A DNA stretch of 64,000 nt from NCBI RefSeq assembly GCF_013033965.1, contig NZ_WQFE01000003.1:62001-126000 (forward strand), written 5' to 3'. Shown here piece by piece: positions 8,463 through 17,513 of the stretch. A program made the position numbers and the translations under genes. Numbering within the stretch: the first letter of the stretch is position 1; each line of letters opens with the position of its first letter. Origin of the DNA: Ruegeria atlantica. Its GTDB lineage: Bacteria > Pseudomonadota > Alphaproteobacteria > Rhodobacterales > Rhodobacteraceae. The notes under the pieces were generated by a model. The model saw only the letters and a list, made by a program, of their open reading frames with translations. It was not told where the DNA came from and searched no databases.

Positions 8463-9410
8463 ATGGCACATGATCATTCTCATAAGGGGCACAGCCACGC
8501 GCACCACCACATAGGCCCCGAGGCAGGGGACGCGCGGGTGATTTGGGCGATTGCCGTCAATATGTTCCTGACGCTGGCTCAGGTCGTCGGGGGCATATTC
8601 TCGGGCTCGCTGGCGCTGATTGCGGATGCGTTGCACAATTTCTCGGATGCCATCGCGCTGGTTATCGCCTTTTTCGCCCGCAAGATCGCCCGCCGCCCGG
8701 CAGATCCGCGGATGAGCTTTGGCTATGGCCGTGCCGAAGTGGTTGCAGCACTGGTCAATTACACGACGTTGATCGTGCTGTCGGTTTATCTGTTCTATGA
8801 AGGTGTGATGCGGTTTTTTGAGCCTGAGCCAGTCAATGGCTGGATGGTCGTCTGGATCGCTGCATTGGCCTTGATCGTGGACCTGATCACGGCTGCGCTG
8901 ACCTACACGATGGCAAAGGACAGCATGAACATCCGGGCGGCCTTTCTGCACAACGTGGCGGATGCGTTGGGATCGGTGGCTGTGATTGTCGCTGGCACTG
9001 CGGTGATCCTGTTCAACTGGACTTGGGTCGACCCCGCAGTCACCATCATGATCTCGGTCTACATCCTGTGGCACGTCAAATCCGAGATCGGCGAGACGAT
9101 CCGCGTTCTGATGATGGCAGCGCCGCCCGATTTGGACCCGGAAGAGGTCGCATCGGCCATCGAGGATGTACAGGGCGTGTCCGGGGTACACCATGTCCAC
9201 TTGTGGAGCATGCAGGAGCGAGAACCTGCGTTGACGGCCCATCTGGTTGTGAACGCGGCGGCTTGGGCGGATGCGGAAGGGGTAAGGGACAGCGTTAGGC
9301 AATCGCTCCGCGACCGGTTTGGCATCAGCCACGCCACGCTAGAGCTGGAACAGGCCGACCGCGCGTGTGTCGAACCGTCACGCTTTGGGCATACAGAGGG
9401 GAAGGCATAG
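8463..9410 (+). CDS. Cation diffusion facilitator (CDF) metal exporter
   Basis: A 315-residue proton-coupled exporter of divalent metal ions in the inner membrane. It begins with a His-rich tail (HDHSHKGHSHAHHH). Six transmembrane helices follow. The metal-site motifs are DALHNFSD in helix 2 (Asp55, His58, Asp62) and HNVAD in helix 5 (His163, Asp167), the HxxxD pattern of Zn/Cd-type CDFs. The cytoplasmic C-terminal domain (about 205-300) includes VSGVHHVHLWSMQ. The facing MerR gene and operator point to zinc, cadmium or lead as the inducer. Confidence 0.93.
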   Translation: MAHDHSHKGHSHAHHHIGPEAGDARVIWAIAVNMFLTLAQVVGGIFSGSLALIADALHNFSDAIALVIAFFARKIARRPADPRMSFGYGRAEVVAALVNYTTLIVLSVYLFYEGVMRFFEPEPVNGWMVVWIAALALIVDLITAALTYTMAKDSMNIRAAFLHNVADALGSVAVIVAGTAVILFNWTWVDPAVTIMISVYILWHVKSEIGETIRVLMMAAPPDLDPEEVASAIEDVQGVSGVHHVHLWSMQEREPALTAHLVVNAAAWADAEGVRDSVRQSLRDRFGISHATLELEQADRACVEPSRFGHTEGKA

Positions 9411-9714
9411 AGTGGGATGCGAATTGCCGCTCCGATTTGGGGTCGGAACGGCAGACTCGTTAACAAAAAATTTTCCGACTACTCAGGATGACCCAAGATC
9501 ACCGGTTAACACACCACTCACTCTAAGAACGGTAAATCCATATTACCCCTAAACGCGTGGAATGTATCTATTTGAGTGAGTTTTTCGTTAATTTGCACTA
9601 TTCGAACTGTAGCCATTGGGAAATTTTGGCTCAGTATGGAAACAGAGAGTTCGGGAATTGTGGGATTGTTAACGGTGACTTCACTCTGAACGATTCGCTG
9701 GCGCCGCTTCATGC
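9411..9714. other. Intergenic region with one hairpin
   Basis: This 304-bp AT-rich gap separates the convergent CDF and lipB genes. It has a hairpin: TGCCG-c-TCCGA (9425-9435), loop TTTGGGG, TCGGA-a-CGGCA (9443-9453), with no T-run directly behind it. It may end the CDF transcript. Beyond that I see only TTAAC-rich sequence and no convincing gene. Confidence 0.5.
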
Positions 9715-10365
9715 CTATTCAGAAGCGAATATCTCTGAGAACGTTTTCTGCAAAGCTGTGTCAACATCCACCAAGGTAACCGGCAAGCCCAGATCAACAA
9801 GCGACGTGACCCCATGTTCGGTGATGCCGCAGGGGACAATGCCCGAAAAATGTTCGAGGTCTGGTTCGACATTGATCGAGATGCCGTGGAAGCTGACCCA
9901 TTTGCGCAGACGCAACCCGATCGCGGCCACCTTGTCTTCGGCAGGTTGACCCAATGCGGTCAGCGGTTTGTCATCGCGCCGGACCCAAACGCCAACGCGA
10001 CCGGCGCGGATTTCGCCGTGCACGTTGAACTCGGCAAGCGCGGCGATCACCCATTCTTCCAGTTGCTTGACGAAGCGGCGAACATCCTTGCCGCGTTTGT
10101 TCAGGTCCAACATCACATAAGCAACGCGCTGGCCGGGGCCGTGATAGGTGTATTCACCGCCACGCTTGGCCTCGTAGACGGGAAAGCGATCCGGGTCGGT
10201 CAGGTCTTCGATCCGGGCCGAGGTGCCGGCTGTGTAAAGGGGCGGATGCTCCAGCAGCCAGACACACTCATCTGCCTCACCGGCCGCAATCGCGGCCACG
10301 CGCGCCTCCATGAAGGCGACGGCGTCGTTGTAATCGGTCAGCCCGTCAGTGATCTTCCATTCCAT
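9715..10365 (-). CDS. lipB: Lipoyl(octanoyl) transferase
   Basis: LipB moves octanoate from acyl carrier protein to the lipoyl domains of 2-oxoacid dehydrogenases and the glycine cleavage H protein, the first step of lipoate assembly. The 216-residue protein carries [12 protein letters not shown] (68-79), the catalytic Lys145 region ([18 protein letters not shown]) and the acyl-carrying Cys179 in SGIVPCGI. The length is normal. It lies downstream of a DsbA-like gene on the same strand with a 39-bp gap, so the two may be co-transcribed. lipA is not in the window. Confidence 0.97.
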   Translation of the reverse strand: MEWKITDGLTDYNDAVAFMEARVAAIAAGEADECVWLLEHPPLYTAGTSARIEDLTDPDRFPVYEAKRGGEYTYHGPGQRVAYVMLDLNKRGKDVRRFVKQLEEWVIAALAEFNVHGEIRAGRVGVWVRRDDKPLTALGQPAEDKVAAIGLRLRKWVSFHGISINVEPDLEHFSGIVPCGITEHGVTSLVDLGLPVTLVDVDTALQKTFSEIFASE

Positions 10366-10404
10366 GGGGGCTCCTTACCGGCAGGGCAGAGTGAAGGAAA
10401 GAGG

Positions 10405-11064
10405 TCACGCGGCCTCGGTCATGCACCGTTGCAAAACGTTGGAGTAGTTCTCGGCCCCCTGCGCGCCGGTCATCAAGTATTTGCCCGCGAACACCATCGA
10501 CGGAACACCCGAGATGCCACGGCTGGACCAGAACTGCTGTTTTTCGCGAACCGGCGCGATGTGATCGCCCGAGGTCAGAGCCGCGCGGGCGGCTTCCCGG
10601 TCCAGCCCGGCGTTTTGGACTGAATCAAGCAGGACCTCGGTTTGGGACACATCCTGCTGATTGGTAAAGTAGGCCTCGAACAGCGCCATCTTTAACGGAT
10701 GCTGGCGGCCTTGCGTTTCGGCCCAGTCCAGCAGCTGATGCGCCGCAAAAGTGTTTACCATCCGGCTGTCATCATTGAAGTTGAACGCAAAGCCAAGCTC
10801 AGCACCGATCTGGGTCAACCGTGCGCGGGCCTGCTGGCTCTGCTCGGCCGTTGAGCCGTATTTCTCCATAATATGTTCACGCAGGTTCTGGCCCTCGGGC
10901 GGCATGTTCGGGTTCAACTCAAAAGGATGCCATCTGAGATTGGCGAGCACGTTTTGCTCTTTCAACGCCAGATCCAACTGACGAAAGCCCACGATGCACC
11001 ACGGGCACACAACGTCAGAGACGATATCGATCTGGACAATTTGACGGGGATCTTGCGCGGTCAT
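10405..11064 (-). CDS. DsbA-family oxidoreductase (FrnE-like)
   Basis: A 219-residue thioredoxin-fold protein with the redox motif CPWC at about 20-23 (VSDVVCPWCIVGF), an inserted helical domain and the late GISGVPSMVFAGKYLMTGAQG holding the cis-proline loop. There is no signal peptide, so it is probably cytoplasmic, like FrnE relatives that act in thiol exchange or polyketide-type isomerisation. The physiological partner is unknown. It lies directly before lipB on the same strand. Confidence 0.88.
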   Translation of the reverse strand: MTAQDPRQIVQIDIVSDVVCPWCIVGFRQLDLALKEQNVLANLRWHPFELNPNMPPEGQNLREHIMEKYGSTAEQSQQARARLTQIGAELGFAFNFNDDSRMVNTFAAHQLLDWAETQGRQHPLKMALFEAYFTNQQDVSQTEVLLDSVQNAGLDREAARAALTSGDHIAPVREKQQFWSSRGISGVPSMVFAGKYLMTGAQGAENYSNVLQRCMTEAA

Positions 11065-11207
11065 GGTTGGGCTCCGGGGCAGGGTGAATTAGTCTGTGTC
11101 TGCGATACAGATATGGGGGGTAACGCGGAATTCAAACCGGCATGTTTTTTGCCTCTTCACATCCTGATCATCACCGTCTATACGCCCTCTACCAAGTCAT
11201 TGGCAGT

Positions 11208-11294
11208 GCGGTCGTGGCGGAATTGGTAGACGCGCAGCGTTGAGGTCGCTGTGGGGTAACTCCCGTGGAAGTTCGAGTCTTCTCGACCGCACCA
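11208..11294 (+). tRNA. tRNA-Leu (anticodon GAG)
   Basis: The acceptor stem GCGGTCG (11208-11214) pairs with CGACCGC (11284-11290), and the 3' ACCA is encoded. The anticodon arm CAGCG-TTGAGGT-CGCTG gives anticodon GAG, reading CUC and CUU leucine codons. It has the long variable arm of a class II tRNA (GTGGGGTAACTCCCGT) and the T arm GTTCGAGTC. Confidence 0.96.
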
Positions 11295-11441
11295 TTATCC
11301 AACCAAAACACTCGATTTGTCAGCGCCTCTGCCGTGTAGAGTTGCACCAGTTTGCGTTGGAATGACCACTTCACTATTTCCTGTCTCGCCGATGTGGATC
11401 GGGATGTGTATGAGTGGGCAAGACTATTTGGGAAGGGTAAT

Positions 11442-12425
11442 ATGTCTCAGTCCATCACCGTGTTCACAACGATGAAGAACGAAGGCCCGTATATGTTGGA
11501 ATGGGTTGCGTTCCATAAAGCGTTGGGAATCGACCATTTTGTGATTTTCACGAACGACTGTGACGACGGGACGGACAAGATTGCTGCCAGATTGCAAGAG
11601 CTTGGCCTGGCCACCCATGTCAGCAACGAAGTGAAAGAGGGGGGCAATCCTCAGCACCAGATGTTGCGCCGCGCGCGCCGCCAGCCCAAGGTCAAAGAGG
11701 CCGACTGGCTGCTGTGTCTGGACGTAGATGAGTTCTGGAATATCCGCTGTGGCGACAACGGTTTCCATGACTTAATTTCCGAAGTTGAGAACAGAGCAGG
11801 GCAACCGGTCGATGCGATATCTTTTGCGTGGAAGCTGTTTGGAAGCTCTGGAAACATCAGTTTCGAAGACCGGCCGGTGACTGACGCGTTCTTGATGAGT
11901 GATCAGGAGTTTCCCTATCATTCAAGCCGCGCTTCCGGTCTGAAAACTCTGTTTCGAAACAACGGCAAGTTCACGCGATTTGGTCCGCATCGCCCGAAGG
12001 GGTTTGACGACGAGGTAGCGCCAAATATCGCCTGGTCAGATGCCGGGGGCAAACTGTTTCCAGCTGATAAGGTGGGTTGGCGGGCGTGGCGCGGTTTCGA
12101 CCATTCGCTCGGGCGCATTCATCATTACTCGGTCCGGTCGATGGATGGATTTCTGGTCAAGCGCGACCGGGGGCGAACCAATCATATCAGGGTCGATCAG
12201 GGGCAATCTTACTGGCAGGATATGAACGTCAACAAAGAGGCTGACCAATCCATTCTGCCAGCGGCACGCCGCGCGGCACCTCTGCTGGCCGATTTGAAGG
12301 CTGATCCGGAGCTGAATGAACTGCACGCACAGGCCTGCGACTGGCATCGGGCCAAGGTGTCCGAAATCAAGATGCGCCCGGAATGGGTGGAGTTTCGCGT
12401 CTGGCTTGCCGATAACCTTATCTGA
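11442..12425 (+). CDS. Glycosyltransferase family 2 (first copy in glycan cassette)
   Basis: A 327-residue GT-A protein of the Glyco_tranf_2_4 type. It opens with ITVFTTMKNEGPYMLEWVAFHKALG and FTNDCDDGTD. The metal/nucleotide-sugar motif is DVDEF (94-98). The later RIHHYSVRSMDGFLVKRDRGR is typical of this group. There are no membrane helices, so it should act in the cytoplasm. It is clearly paralogous to the protein at 15,497 (shared MKNEGP..LEWVA.......GID and NDC.DGTD). The ATG at 11,442 follows GGAAGGG. The next gene starts 5 bp after its stop, suggesting an operon. Donor and acceptor are unknown. Confidence 0.88.
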   Translation: MSQSITVFTTMKNEGPYMLEWVAFHKALGIDHFVIFTNDCDDGTDKIAARLQELGLATHVSNEVKEGGNPQHQMLRRARRQPKVKEADWLLCLDVDEFWNIRCGDNGFHDLISEVENRAGQPVDAISFAWKLFGSSGNISFEDRPVTDAFLMSDQEFPYHSSRASGLKTLFRNNGKFTRFGPHRPKGFDDEVAPNIAWSDAGGKLFPADKVGWRAWRGFDHSLGRIHHYSVRSMDGFLVKRDRGRTNHIRVDQGQSYWQDMNVNKEADQSILPAARRAAPLLADLKADPELNELHAQACDWHRAKVSEIKMRPEWVEFRVWLADNLI

Positions 12426-12430
12426 TCATC

Positions 12431-13375
12431 ATGGCCGAAGACCTTTCGAAAGAGCAGCTGAAACCAGAACACCCTGATCGCAAGACAGGGTATGAGCGTA
12501 TCCTGACGGATCCCGCTCCGCCGTGGTTTGTCGAGCTGTATCCCGGTGGTGACGGCACCGGATTCCTTCAGAAGCTGGAACGCCACTCGATCCTGTTCCA
12601 CCAGCGATATGCCACGCGGCTGGTGGTCAGCTTTGACAACATCGCCAACGCCAATGACCTGTCCTTCGCGCGCGAACCATGGGGCTGGAAGTTCTTTCGC
12701 GACGAAGGGTGGTCCCACATGGGCGTCTTCGCGCGCACCAAGGCATGGTATCGCGACCCTGAGATCATTTCCTATTTTGAAAGCAAGGTCGCCGAAGGGT
12801 TCTTTGATCGGTTTGATCAGGTGGTTTTTGCGGGGGCGTCGATGGGTGGTTTTGGGGCTTTGACCTTTTCGTCACTTGTGCCCGGTGCGAATGTGATTGC
12901 CTTCAACCCCCAGACAACGTTGGATGAGCGGCTGGTCCCCTGGGAAACCCGCTACCGCTTTGGCCGCGTACAGGACTGGGATCTGCCGATGAGTGACGCG
13001 GCCCAGACCGTTCAGGCCGCCGGCAAGGCTTACGTTTTTTATGATCCGTTCTTTGATCTGGACAGGCAGCAGGTTCAGCGATTGCAAGGTGACAACGTGA
13101 TGTTGCTCAAGACCTGGTTCTCCAACCATTTCGCGGCCCCAATGCTGCGCAAGCTGGATATTCTCAAGCCCGTGATGCTTGGGGCGATGGATGGCTCGTT
13201 GGATTCGACCGGATTTTACAGGATGATGCGCGCCCGACGTCGTTTGCCTCTGTATATCCGTGGGATCGAAGCCGTCGGTGCCGAGCGTCACCCTGATTTG
13301 GTCCGACGCGCCCGGCAGCGGTTTCGCCGAGTGCGCCGACAGGCAATGGCCGAGAAGGAAAGGGATAACTCGTGA
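12431..13375 (+). CDS. Uncharacterised protein with hydrolase-like GxSxGG motif
   Basis: A 314-residue protein of a family I do not know to be characterised. VVFAGASMGGFGALTF (about 131-146) looks like an alpha/beta-hydrolase nucleophile elbow with Ser137, and a later FSNHFAAPMLRKL could supply a histidine. The N-terminal half has RLVVSFDNIANANDL and GWKFFRDEGWSHMGVFA. No signal peptide or membrane segment is seen. Homologues may be misnamed after sulfate assimilation enzymes, but no such motif is visible. It lies 5 bp after a glycosyltransferase and overlaps the next gene by 4 bp, so it is translated as part of the glycan cassette. It could be an esterase or acyltransferase acting on the glycan. 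Confidence 0.72.
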   Translation: MAEDLSKEQLKPEHPDRKTGYERILTDPAPPWFVELYPGGDGTGFLQKLERHSILFHQRYATRLVVSFDNIANANDLSFAREPWGWKFFRDEGWSHMGVFARTKAWYRDPEIISYFESKVAEGFFDRFDQVVFAGASMGGFGALTFSSLVPGANVIAFNPQTTLDERLVPWETRYRFGRVQDWDLPMSDAAQTVQAAGKAYVFYDPFFDLDRQQVQRLQGDNVMLLKTWFSNHFAAPMLRKLDILKPVMLGAMDGSLDSTGFYRMMRARRRLPLYIRGIEAVGAERHPDLVRRARQRFRRVRRQAMAEKERDNS

Positions 13376-15387
13376 CCCCTGCCAAAGGCGTGTTTGTCGG
13401 TCAGCGCAAGGATCGCATGGGCGCGCGGTTGCTGATGATGCTGACGTGCATCCGTCTGGCCGAAGATTTCGGCACCACCTACCGGGTGAACTGGTTTCCA
13501 CAAGGCGCTGATGCGCCCGAGCTCGACCACCCGCAAGAATTGTTCTCACAGGAATGGATGGATGAGCATTTCCTTACTCCAAAGGAGTTCGGAGCCCTGG
13601 CACAGAATGCCTTGCCGATCTGGTCCTTCCAAAGCGACACCTCGCCCGACCGCCTGATTGCGCATCTCAACGCGGGACGGTCGGTACTGGTCGAGGAAGG
13701 TTTCGAGGTGCTGGCCTTCCCGTGGGAAGATGTCGAGGCTATCCGACCTAGGTATCGCGACTTTATTCATAGGGTCGGGTTCACCGCAGAAATACGCGAA
13801 ATAATGGATTGCGCGGACGCCAAACTGTCGGGGCAGGGCGTATCAGCCTATCATATCCGCCGCGGCGATATTCTGAACGGGCTGCCGTGGAAGCACACAA
13901 CCTGGCCTGCAAAGATCGAGCCTGAAGAATTGTATGAGGCGCATCTTGAGAAAAATGCCGACAAAAAGGCTATTATGTTCTCAGACCAGCCCGAGCTGGT
14001 AGCACGATTTCAGACAAAATTCCCTAAGCTGATGCAAATGTCCGACGTTGCCGATGTGTTCGGGATGACGCGGGCCAAACGGGATTTCCTGGAACTCTAC
14101 ACAATGTCGCGCGCGGATCAGGTGATCGCGCCATTTATTTCAGCGTTTTCAATGGCCGCAGCTCGGATTTCGGGGCAGCAGCGCAAAGTTTTTCGCGAGG
14201 TTCTGACTGAGGAGGAAGTCAACAAAGCCAACGAAGATATGATAGATCGGCTTCGTGCCGGACCGGAAGGTTTTTTGAATCCATCCGAAGCAGCTCATAT
14301 TTATTCCAAGGCGTCTTTTGCTATGCACTCACTCGGAGCTGGAGATCGCGCCTCAGAGGCGAAGGAACTTGTGGAACCTATTTTGGAGATTGGTGCGGAC
14401 AACGCTTTTTTACCTCTTTTGCAGGCACTCAATTGCTTCTACTTGAAGCAAAGGTCAGAGGCACTTGAGTTAACTGAGCAGGCGTTGAAAAACCCTGGAA
14501 TTTGGCCAGAAGATCATGCCGTTGGAACGGCATTGCGCGCGGGCATACTGGGGGGGCAAAAAAAGCGTTGGGCCGCTGCTCTGACTTTTAGCCGCGCGTT
14601 TTGGGCCAAGCCCATGAGGCCAGATGTCATTATCTTCGGGTCGAGATTGATCTATCGAGATCAAATCGCTCATCGGGCACTTCCACCTATGGACTGGAGA
14701 GTGTTGAGGGCCATCAGGCGCCCTTGGTTCAACTACAATTCACATGTCGCACAAAGAAAAGTGTTAGGGCGTTTGCCATGCAATTTGGATCTTGTATTGC
14801 TGGACTGGCACTGCCTGGCAATTGATCAACGCGCGCGTCGACTTGCTTCGAACCATGAGCGTCTTTCCTTGTTGTTAGAAGGGCTTTCGAACTCGACCCA
14901 CCTTCCGCCGGAATCGCAACTTGCAACGGAAGAGCCCGGTTATCAGAGCCTGCTATCTCTTCTTGAATTCCGGTTGGGCGAAAGACCATTGCATAAGGCA
15001 ATTGATCGCGCGCGGAGGACATCGTCTTACTTCCCGGACAGCAGTTTCTATTTCAAGCGACTTGCTGAACTTTACGAGGCGGACGGGGATTACGCGAATG
15101 GCCGTTTGGCAATGGCAGACGCTCTTGCGTGCGACCCCGACAACCCGTTTCTGGTTTTCGCCATGGGGCAATTCCTTGAGAATACTGGCGCAGTTGAACA
15201 GGGCCAAAACCAGATTGTTCAGGCGGCCGACTTGGATGACAATACCGCCGCAATTCAGGGCGCTGCCGGGCAGGTACTGCTTAAACGAGGAGAAAAAGTC
15301 AAAGCGCGCAAGTATCTATCCCGGGCGCATGAGCTGTGCCCCAAGCTCAAACGGTTTTCCAACCAACTGAAACGGGCAGGTGGGTAA
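13372..15387 (+). CDS. Fucosyltransferase-like domain fused to TPR-like repeats
   Basis: A 671-residue protein starting at GTG, overlapping the previous stop (GTGA). Residues about 5-270 look like a GT-B fucosyltransferase of the GT11/GT23/GT65 type. The basic motif AYHIRRGD (159-166) matches the GDP-fucose motif HxRRGD, and MSRADQVIAPFISAFSMAAA (245-264) matches the following conserved S-x-F-S segment. Residues about 290-671 are helical with TPR-like units (DYANGRLAMADALACDPDNP near 585; AAGQVLLKRGEKVKARKYL near 635). The second half has visibly lower GC than the first. Transfer of fucose or a similar deoxyhexose to a glycan or protein is inferred. Confidence 0.75.
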   Translation: MTPAKGVFVGQRKDRMGARLLMMLTCIRLAEDFGTTYRVNWFPQGADAPELDHPQELFSQEWMDEHFLTPKEFGALAQNALPIWSFQSDTSPDRLIAHLNAGRSVLVEEGFEVLAFPWEDVEAIRPRYRDFIHRVGFTAEIREIMDCADAKLSGQGVSAYHIRRGDILNGLPWKHTTWPAKIEPEELYEAHLEKNADKKAIMFSDQPELVARFQTKFPKLMQMSDVADVFGMTRAKRDFLELYTMSRADQVIAPFISAFSMAAARISGQQRKVFREVLTEEEVNKANEDMIDRLRAGPEGFLNPSEAAHIYSKASFAMHSLGAGDRASEAKELVEPILEIGADNAFLPLLQALNCFYLKQRSEALELTEQALKNPGIWPEDHAVGTALRAGILGGQKKRWAAALTFSRAFWAKPMRPDVIIFGSRLIYRDQIAHRALPPMDWRVLRAIRRPWFNYNSHVAQRKVLGRLPCNLDLVLLDWHCLAIDQRARRLASNHERLSLLLEGLSNSTHLPPESQLATEEPGYQSLLSLLEFRLGERPLHKAIDRARRTSSYFPDSSFYFKRLAELYEADGDYANGRLAMADALACDPDNPFLVFAMGQFLENTGAVEQGQNQIVQAADLDDNTAAIQGAAGQVLLKRGEKVKARKYLSRAHELCPKLKRFSNQLKRAGG

Positions 15388-15496
15388 ATTGCGTGGATTT
15401 CCCCTTGGTAGTTCCATGAAATCAACGTAATTTGCGGGCAAATTCCGAATGATCCCGATACGTTCCGGGCAAGAACAACGAACAGGGCAGTCAAGC

Positions 15497-16495
15497 ATGG
15501 CCGATCAGGACCCTCGATATATCAGCGTCACCCCTATGAAGAATGAAGGCCCGTTTGTGCTGGAATGGGTGGCCCATAACCGTGCGATCGGAATCGATCA
15601 GATGGTCGTGATGACCAACGATTGCACGGACGGCACGGACGCTTTATTGCAGAGGTTGGACGAAATGGGCGTCCTGATCCACGTCGACAACAATTCACGC
15701 CGCAAGACCAGTCCCCAGAAACGTGCTTATAGGACATTTCTTAAGATGGAGGTCGCGCGTCCGCAGGATTGGGTCGTGGTGATCGACGCTGACGAACATA
15801 TCAACGTCAAGACCGGGGATCATACGCTGCGGGCTTTGACTGATGCCATCCCAGATGCCAAGACGATTTCTATGACCTGGCGGTTGTTCGGGAACGCCGG
15901 CGTCGTGCGGTATGAGGACAGGTTTTTGTCTGACCAATTCCGGCAGGCTGCTCCAGAAAAAATGTACCGCCCGCCGCAAGCATGGGGCTTTAAGACCATG
16001 TTCCAGCGCGAGGTTTGGGATGGGCTGGGCGTTCATCGTCCCAAAAAACCGACCGTAGAAACCATCGAAGAATGTCATTGGTACAACGGGTCAGGCCAAT
16101 TGATGCCTGAACGGTACTATGAAAAAAGCTGGCGTTCGGCACGGGACTCGGTCGGGTATGATTTTGTGCAGGTCAACCACTATGCGTTGAAGTCTTGCGA
16201 AAGCTATCTGGTCAAAAAGATGCGCGGTCGCGCGCACCATCTGGGTGAAAGCCTTGGCCTGGAATACTGGAACATGATGAACCAGAACGCCGAGACGAAT
16301 ACTACGATCGATGCTGTCCTGGACCGAAAGCGCGGGTTTTACTACGAAATGCTCTCTGACCCCGAGGTCGCACGTTTGCATCACGCATCTTGCGACTTGC
16401 ATCGTCAACAGATCACGCAATTGCGCGACATGCCGGAGATGCAAGACCTCATGCAGCAGATGACGGCGGGTTTCACGGCCAGCCAGCAGGCATGA
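15497..16495 (+). CDS. Glycosyltransferase family 2 (second copy in glycan cassette)
   Basis: A 332-residue paralogue of the protein at 11,442. It has YISVTPMKNEGPFVLEWVAHNRAIG, TNDCTDGTDAL and the GT-A metal motif DADEH (97-101). The later YDFVQVNHYALKSCESYLVKKMRGR matches the first copy's RIHHYSVRSMDGFLVKRDRGR. It starts 109 bp after the fucosyltransferase-like gene, and I chose the ATG at 15,497 because conservation with the paralogue begins there. It probably adds a second sugar in the same pathway, but neither donor nor acceptor can be read from the sequence. Confidence 0.88.
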   Translation: MADQDPRYISVTPMKNEGPFVLEWVAHNRAIGIDQMVVMTNDCTDGTDALLQRLDEMGVLIHVDNNSRRKTSPQKRAYRTFLKMEVARPQDWVVVIDADEHINVKTGDHTLRALTDAIPDAKTISMTWRLFGNAGVVRYEDRFLSDQFRQAAPEKMYRPPQAWGFKTMFQREVWDGLGVHRPKKPTVETIEECHWYNGSGQLMPERYYEKSWRSARDSVGYDFVQVNHYALKSCESYLVKKMRGRAHHLGESLGLEYWNMMNQNAETNTTIDAVLDRKRGFYYEMLSDPEVARLHHASCDLHRQQITQLRDMPEMQDLMQQMTAGFTASQQA

Positions 16496-16526
16496 CACGG
16501 GAAAATCCGAGGACAGGAGCTAGGTA

Positions 16527-17510
16527 ATGCTTTGGCTGCATATGGGAATGCCCAAAACCGGCACGACCGCCTTGCAGGGTTTTTTACGTCGAAACCATGC
16601 GGTTATGGATGAGATCGGCCTGCGGTACATGGAGACCGGCCGGCGCCGGCTGGATGGTGGCACCCGTCTGGCCATTAGTCACAACATTGTTGCCTTTCAT
16701 ATCAACCGAAGCCCTGATCCGATGGATCCGTTTCGGTCTGCCATGACCAGCGAATATGACGCGCATGCGGGTCAGACCTGTGTTGTCTCGTCCGAGATGT
16801 TCTATTTCTGCAATTTGAACCGTTTGGCTGAGGTTTTCGCTGATATCCCCTCTCGCGAACTGAAGATAACATTCTATTGCCGTCGGTATTCCGACTTCTT
16901 CGAGGCCGATTACAAGCAGCGGGCCAAAGCCGGGCGATTGCCCAACGGTGGGACCGATTACATCCGTCAACGGCTTGGCCAAATTCGCGAAAACCCGGAA
17001 CAGTTGAGCTTCTCAACCAAACTGGCCGAAATCCGAACGGCCTTTCCAGGCGTCACCGTTGTCCCGCTGCTGTATGAACGCTCGGGTATGGTAAGGGGGA
17101 ATGTCGTCGATGATTTCCTGTCTCGGATCGGTACGCCATTGGGGGAAGAGGTTGCGGCAGGAGCGGTGTCCAACCCCTCTCAGTCCCGCGCGGCCAGCGA
17201 AGCTTTTGGTGTTATTTCCCGTGCGCTGGGGCGAAAGAAAAGCCGCCAATTGCGCCGTGTTTTTGTCGATGACCCCGTCATGGTGCGACGGAACGACGTA
17301 CTGGAGCCTGACGAGCGCGTCTGGCTGGATGAATTCCTGGCTGCGCAGGACACGGCCTTCCACCAAGAGTTTTTTTCTGACAGGACCGAACTGTTCACGC
17401 CGACGCAGCTAAGCGATGAGGACAAGATGTTTCGCCGAGACACGGCCGAAGAGTATGAAGCCTTGCGCAAGGCCTCTGAGATCGTGTTCCGGCTGGCTTT
17501 GGACAGTTGA
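16527..17510 (+). CDS. Sulfotransferase-like protein
   Basis: A 327-residue protein beginning LWLHMGMPKTGTTALQGFL. The PKTGTT loop (9-14) is the 5'-phosphosulfate-binding signature of PAPS-dependent sulfotransferases. A second conserved region, ELKITFYCRRYSDFFEADYKQ (about 112-132), corresponds to the 3'-phosphate motif, where an Arg and a Ser are expected. No membrane helix is seen. It follows the second glycosyltransferase by 31 bp on the same strand and closes the cassette, so sulfation of the glycan made by the upstream enzymes is the natural inference. Confidence 0.82.
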   Translation: MLWLHMGMPKTGTTALQGFLRRNHAVMDEIGLRYMETGRRRLDGGTRLAISHNIVAFHINRSPDPMDPFRSAMTSEYDAHAGQTCVVSSEMFYFCNLNRLAEVFADIPSRELKITFYCRRYSDFFEADYKQRAKAGRLPNGGTDYIRQRLGQIRENPEQLSFSTKLAEIRTAFPGVTVVPLLYERSGMVRGNVVDDFLSRIGTPLGEEVAAGAVSNPSQSRAASEAFGVISRALGRKKSRQLRRVFVDDPVMVRRNDVLEPDERVWLDEFLAAQDTAFHQEFFSDRTELFTPTQLSDEDKMFRRDTAEEYEALRKASEIVFRLALDS

Positions 17511-17513
17511 TCT

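Noticed and set aside
8406-9332. A 308-codon open frame antisense to the CDF gene
   Set aside because: Its composition is that of a reverse-frame shadow and it has no known motif.
11208-11294. tRNA-Leu as an integration site for the glycan cassette
   Set aside because: I found no second copy of the tRNA 3' end and no integrase in the window.
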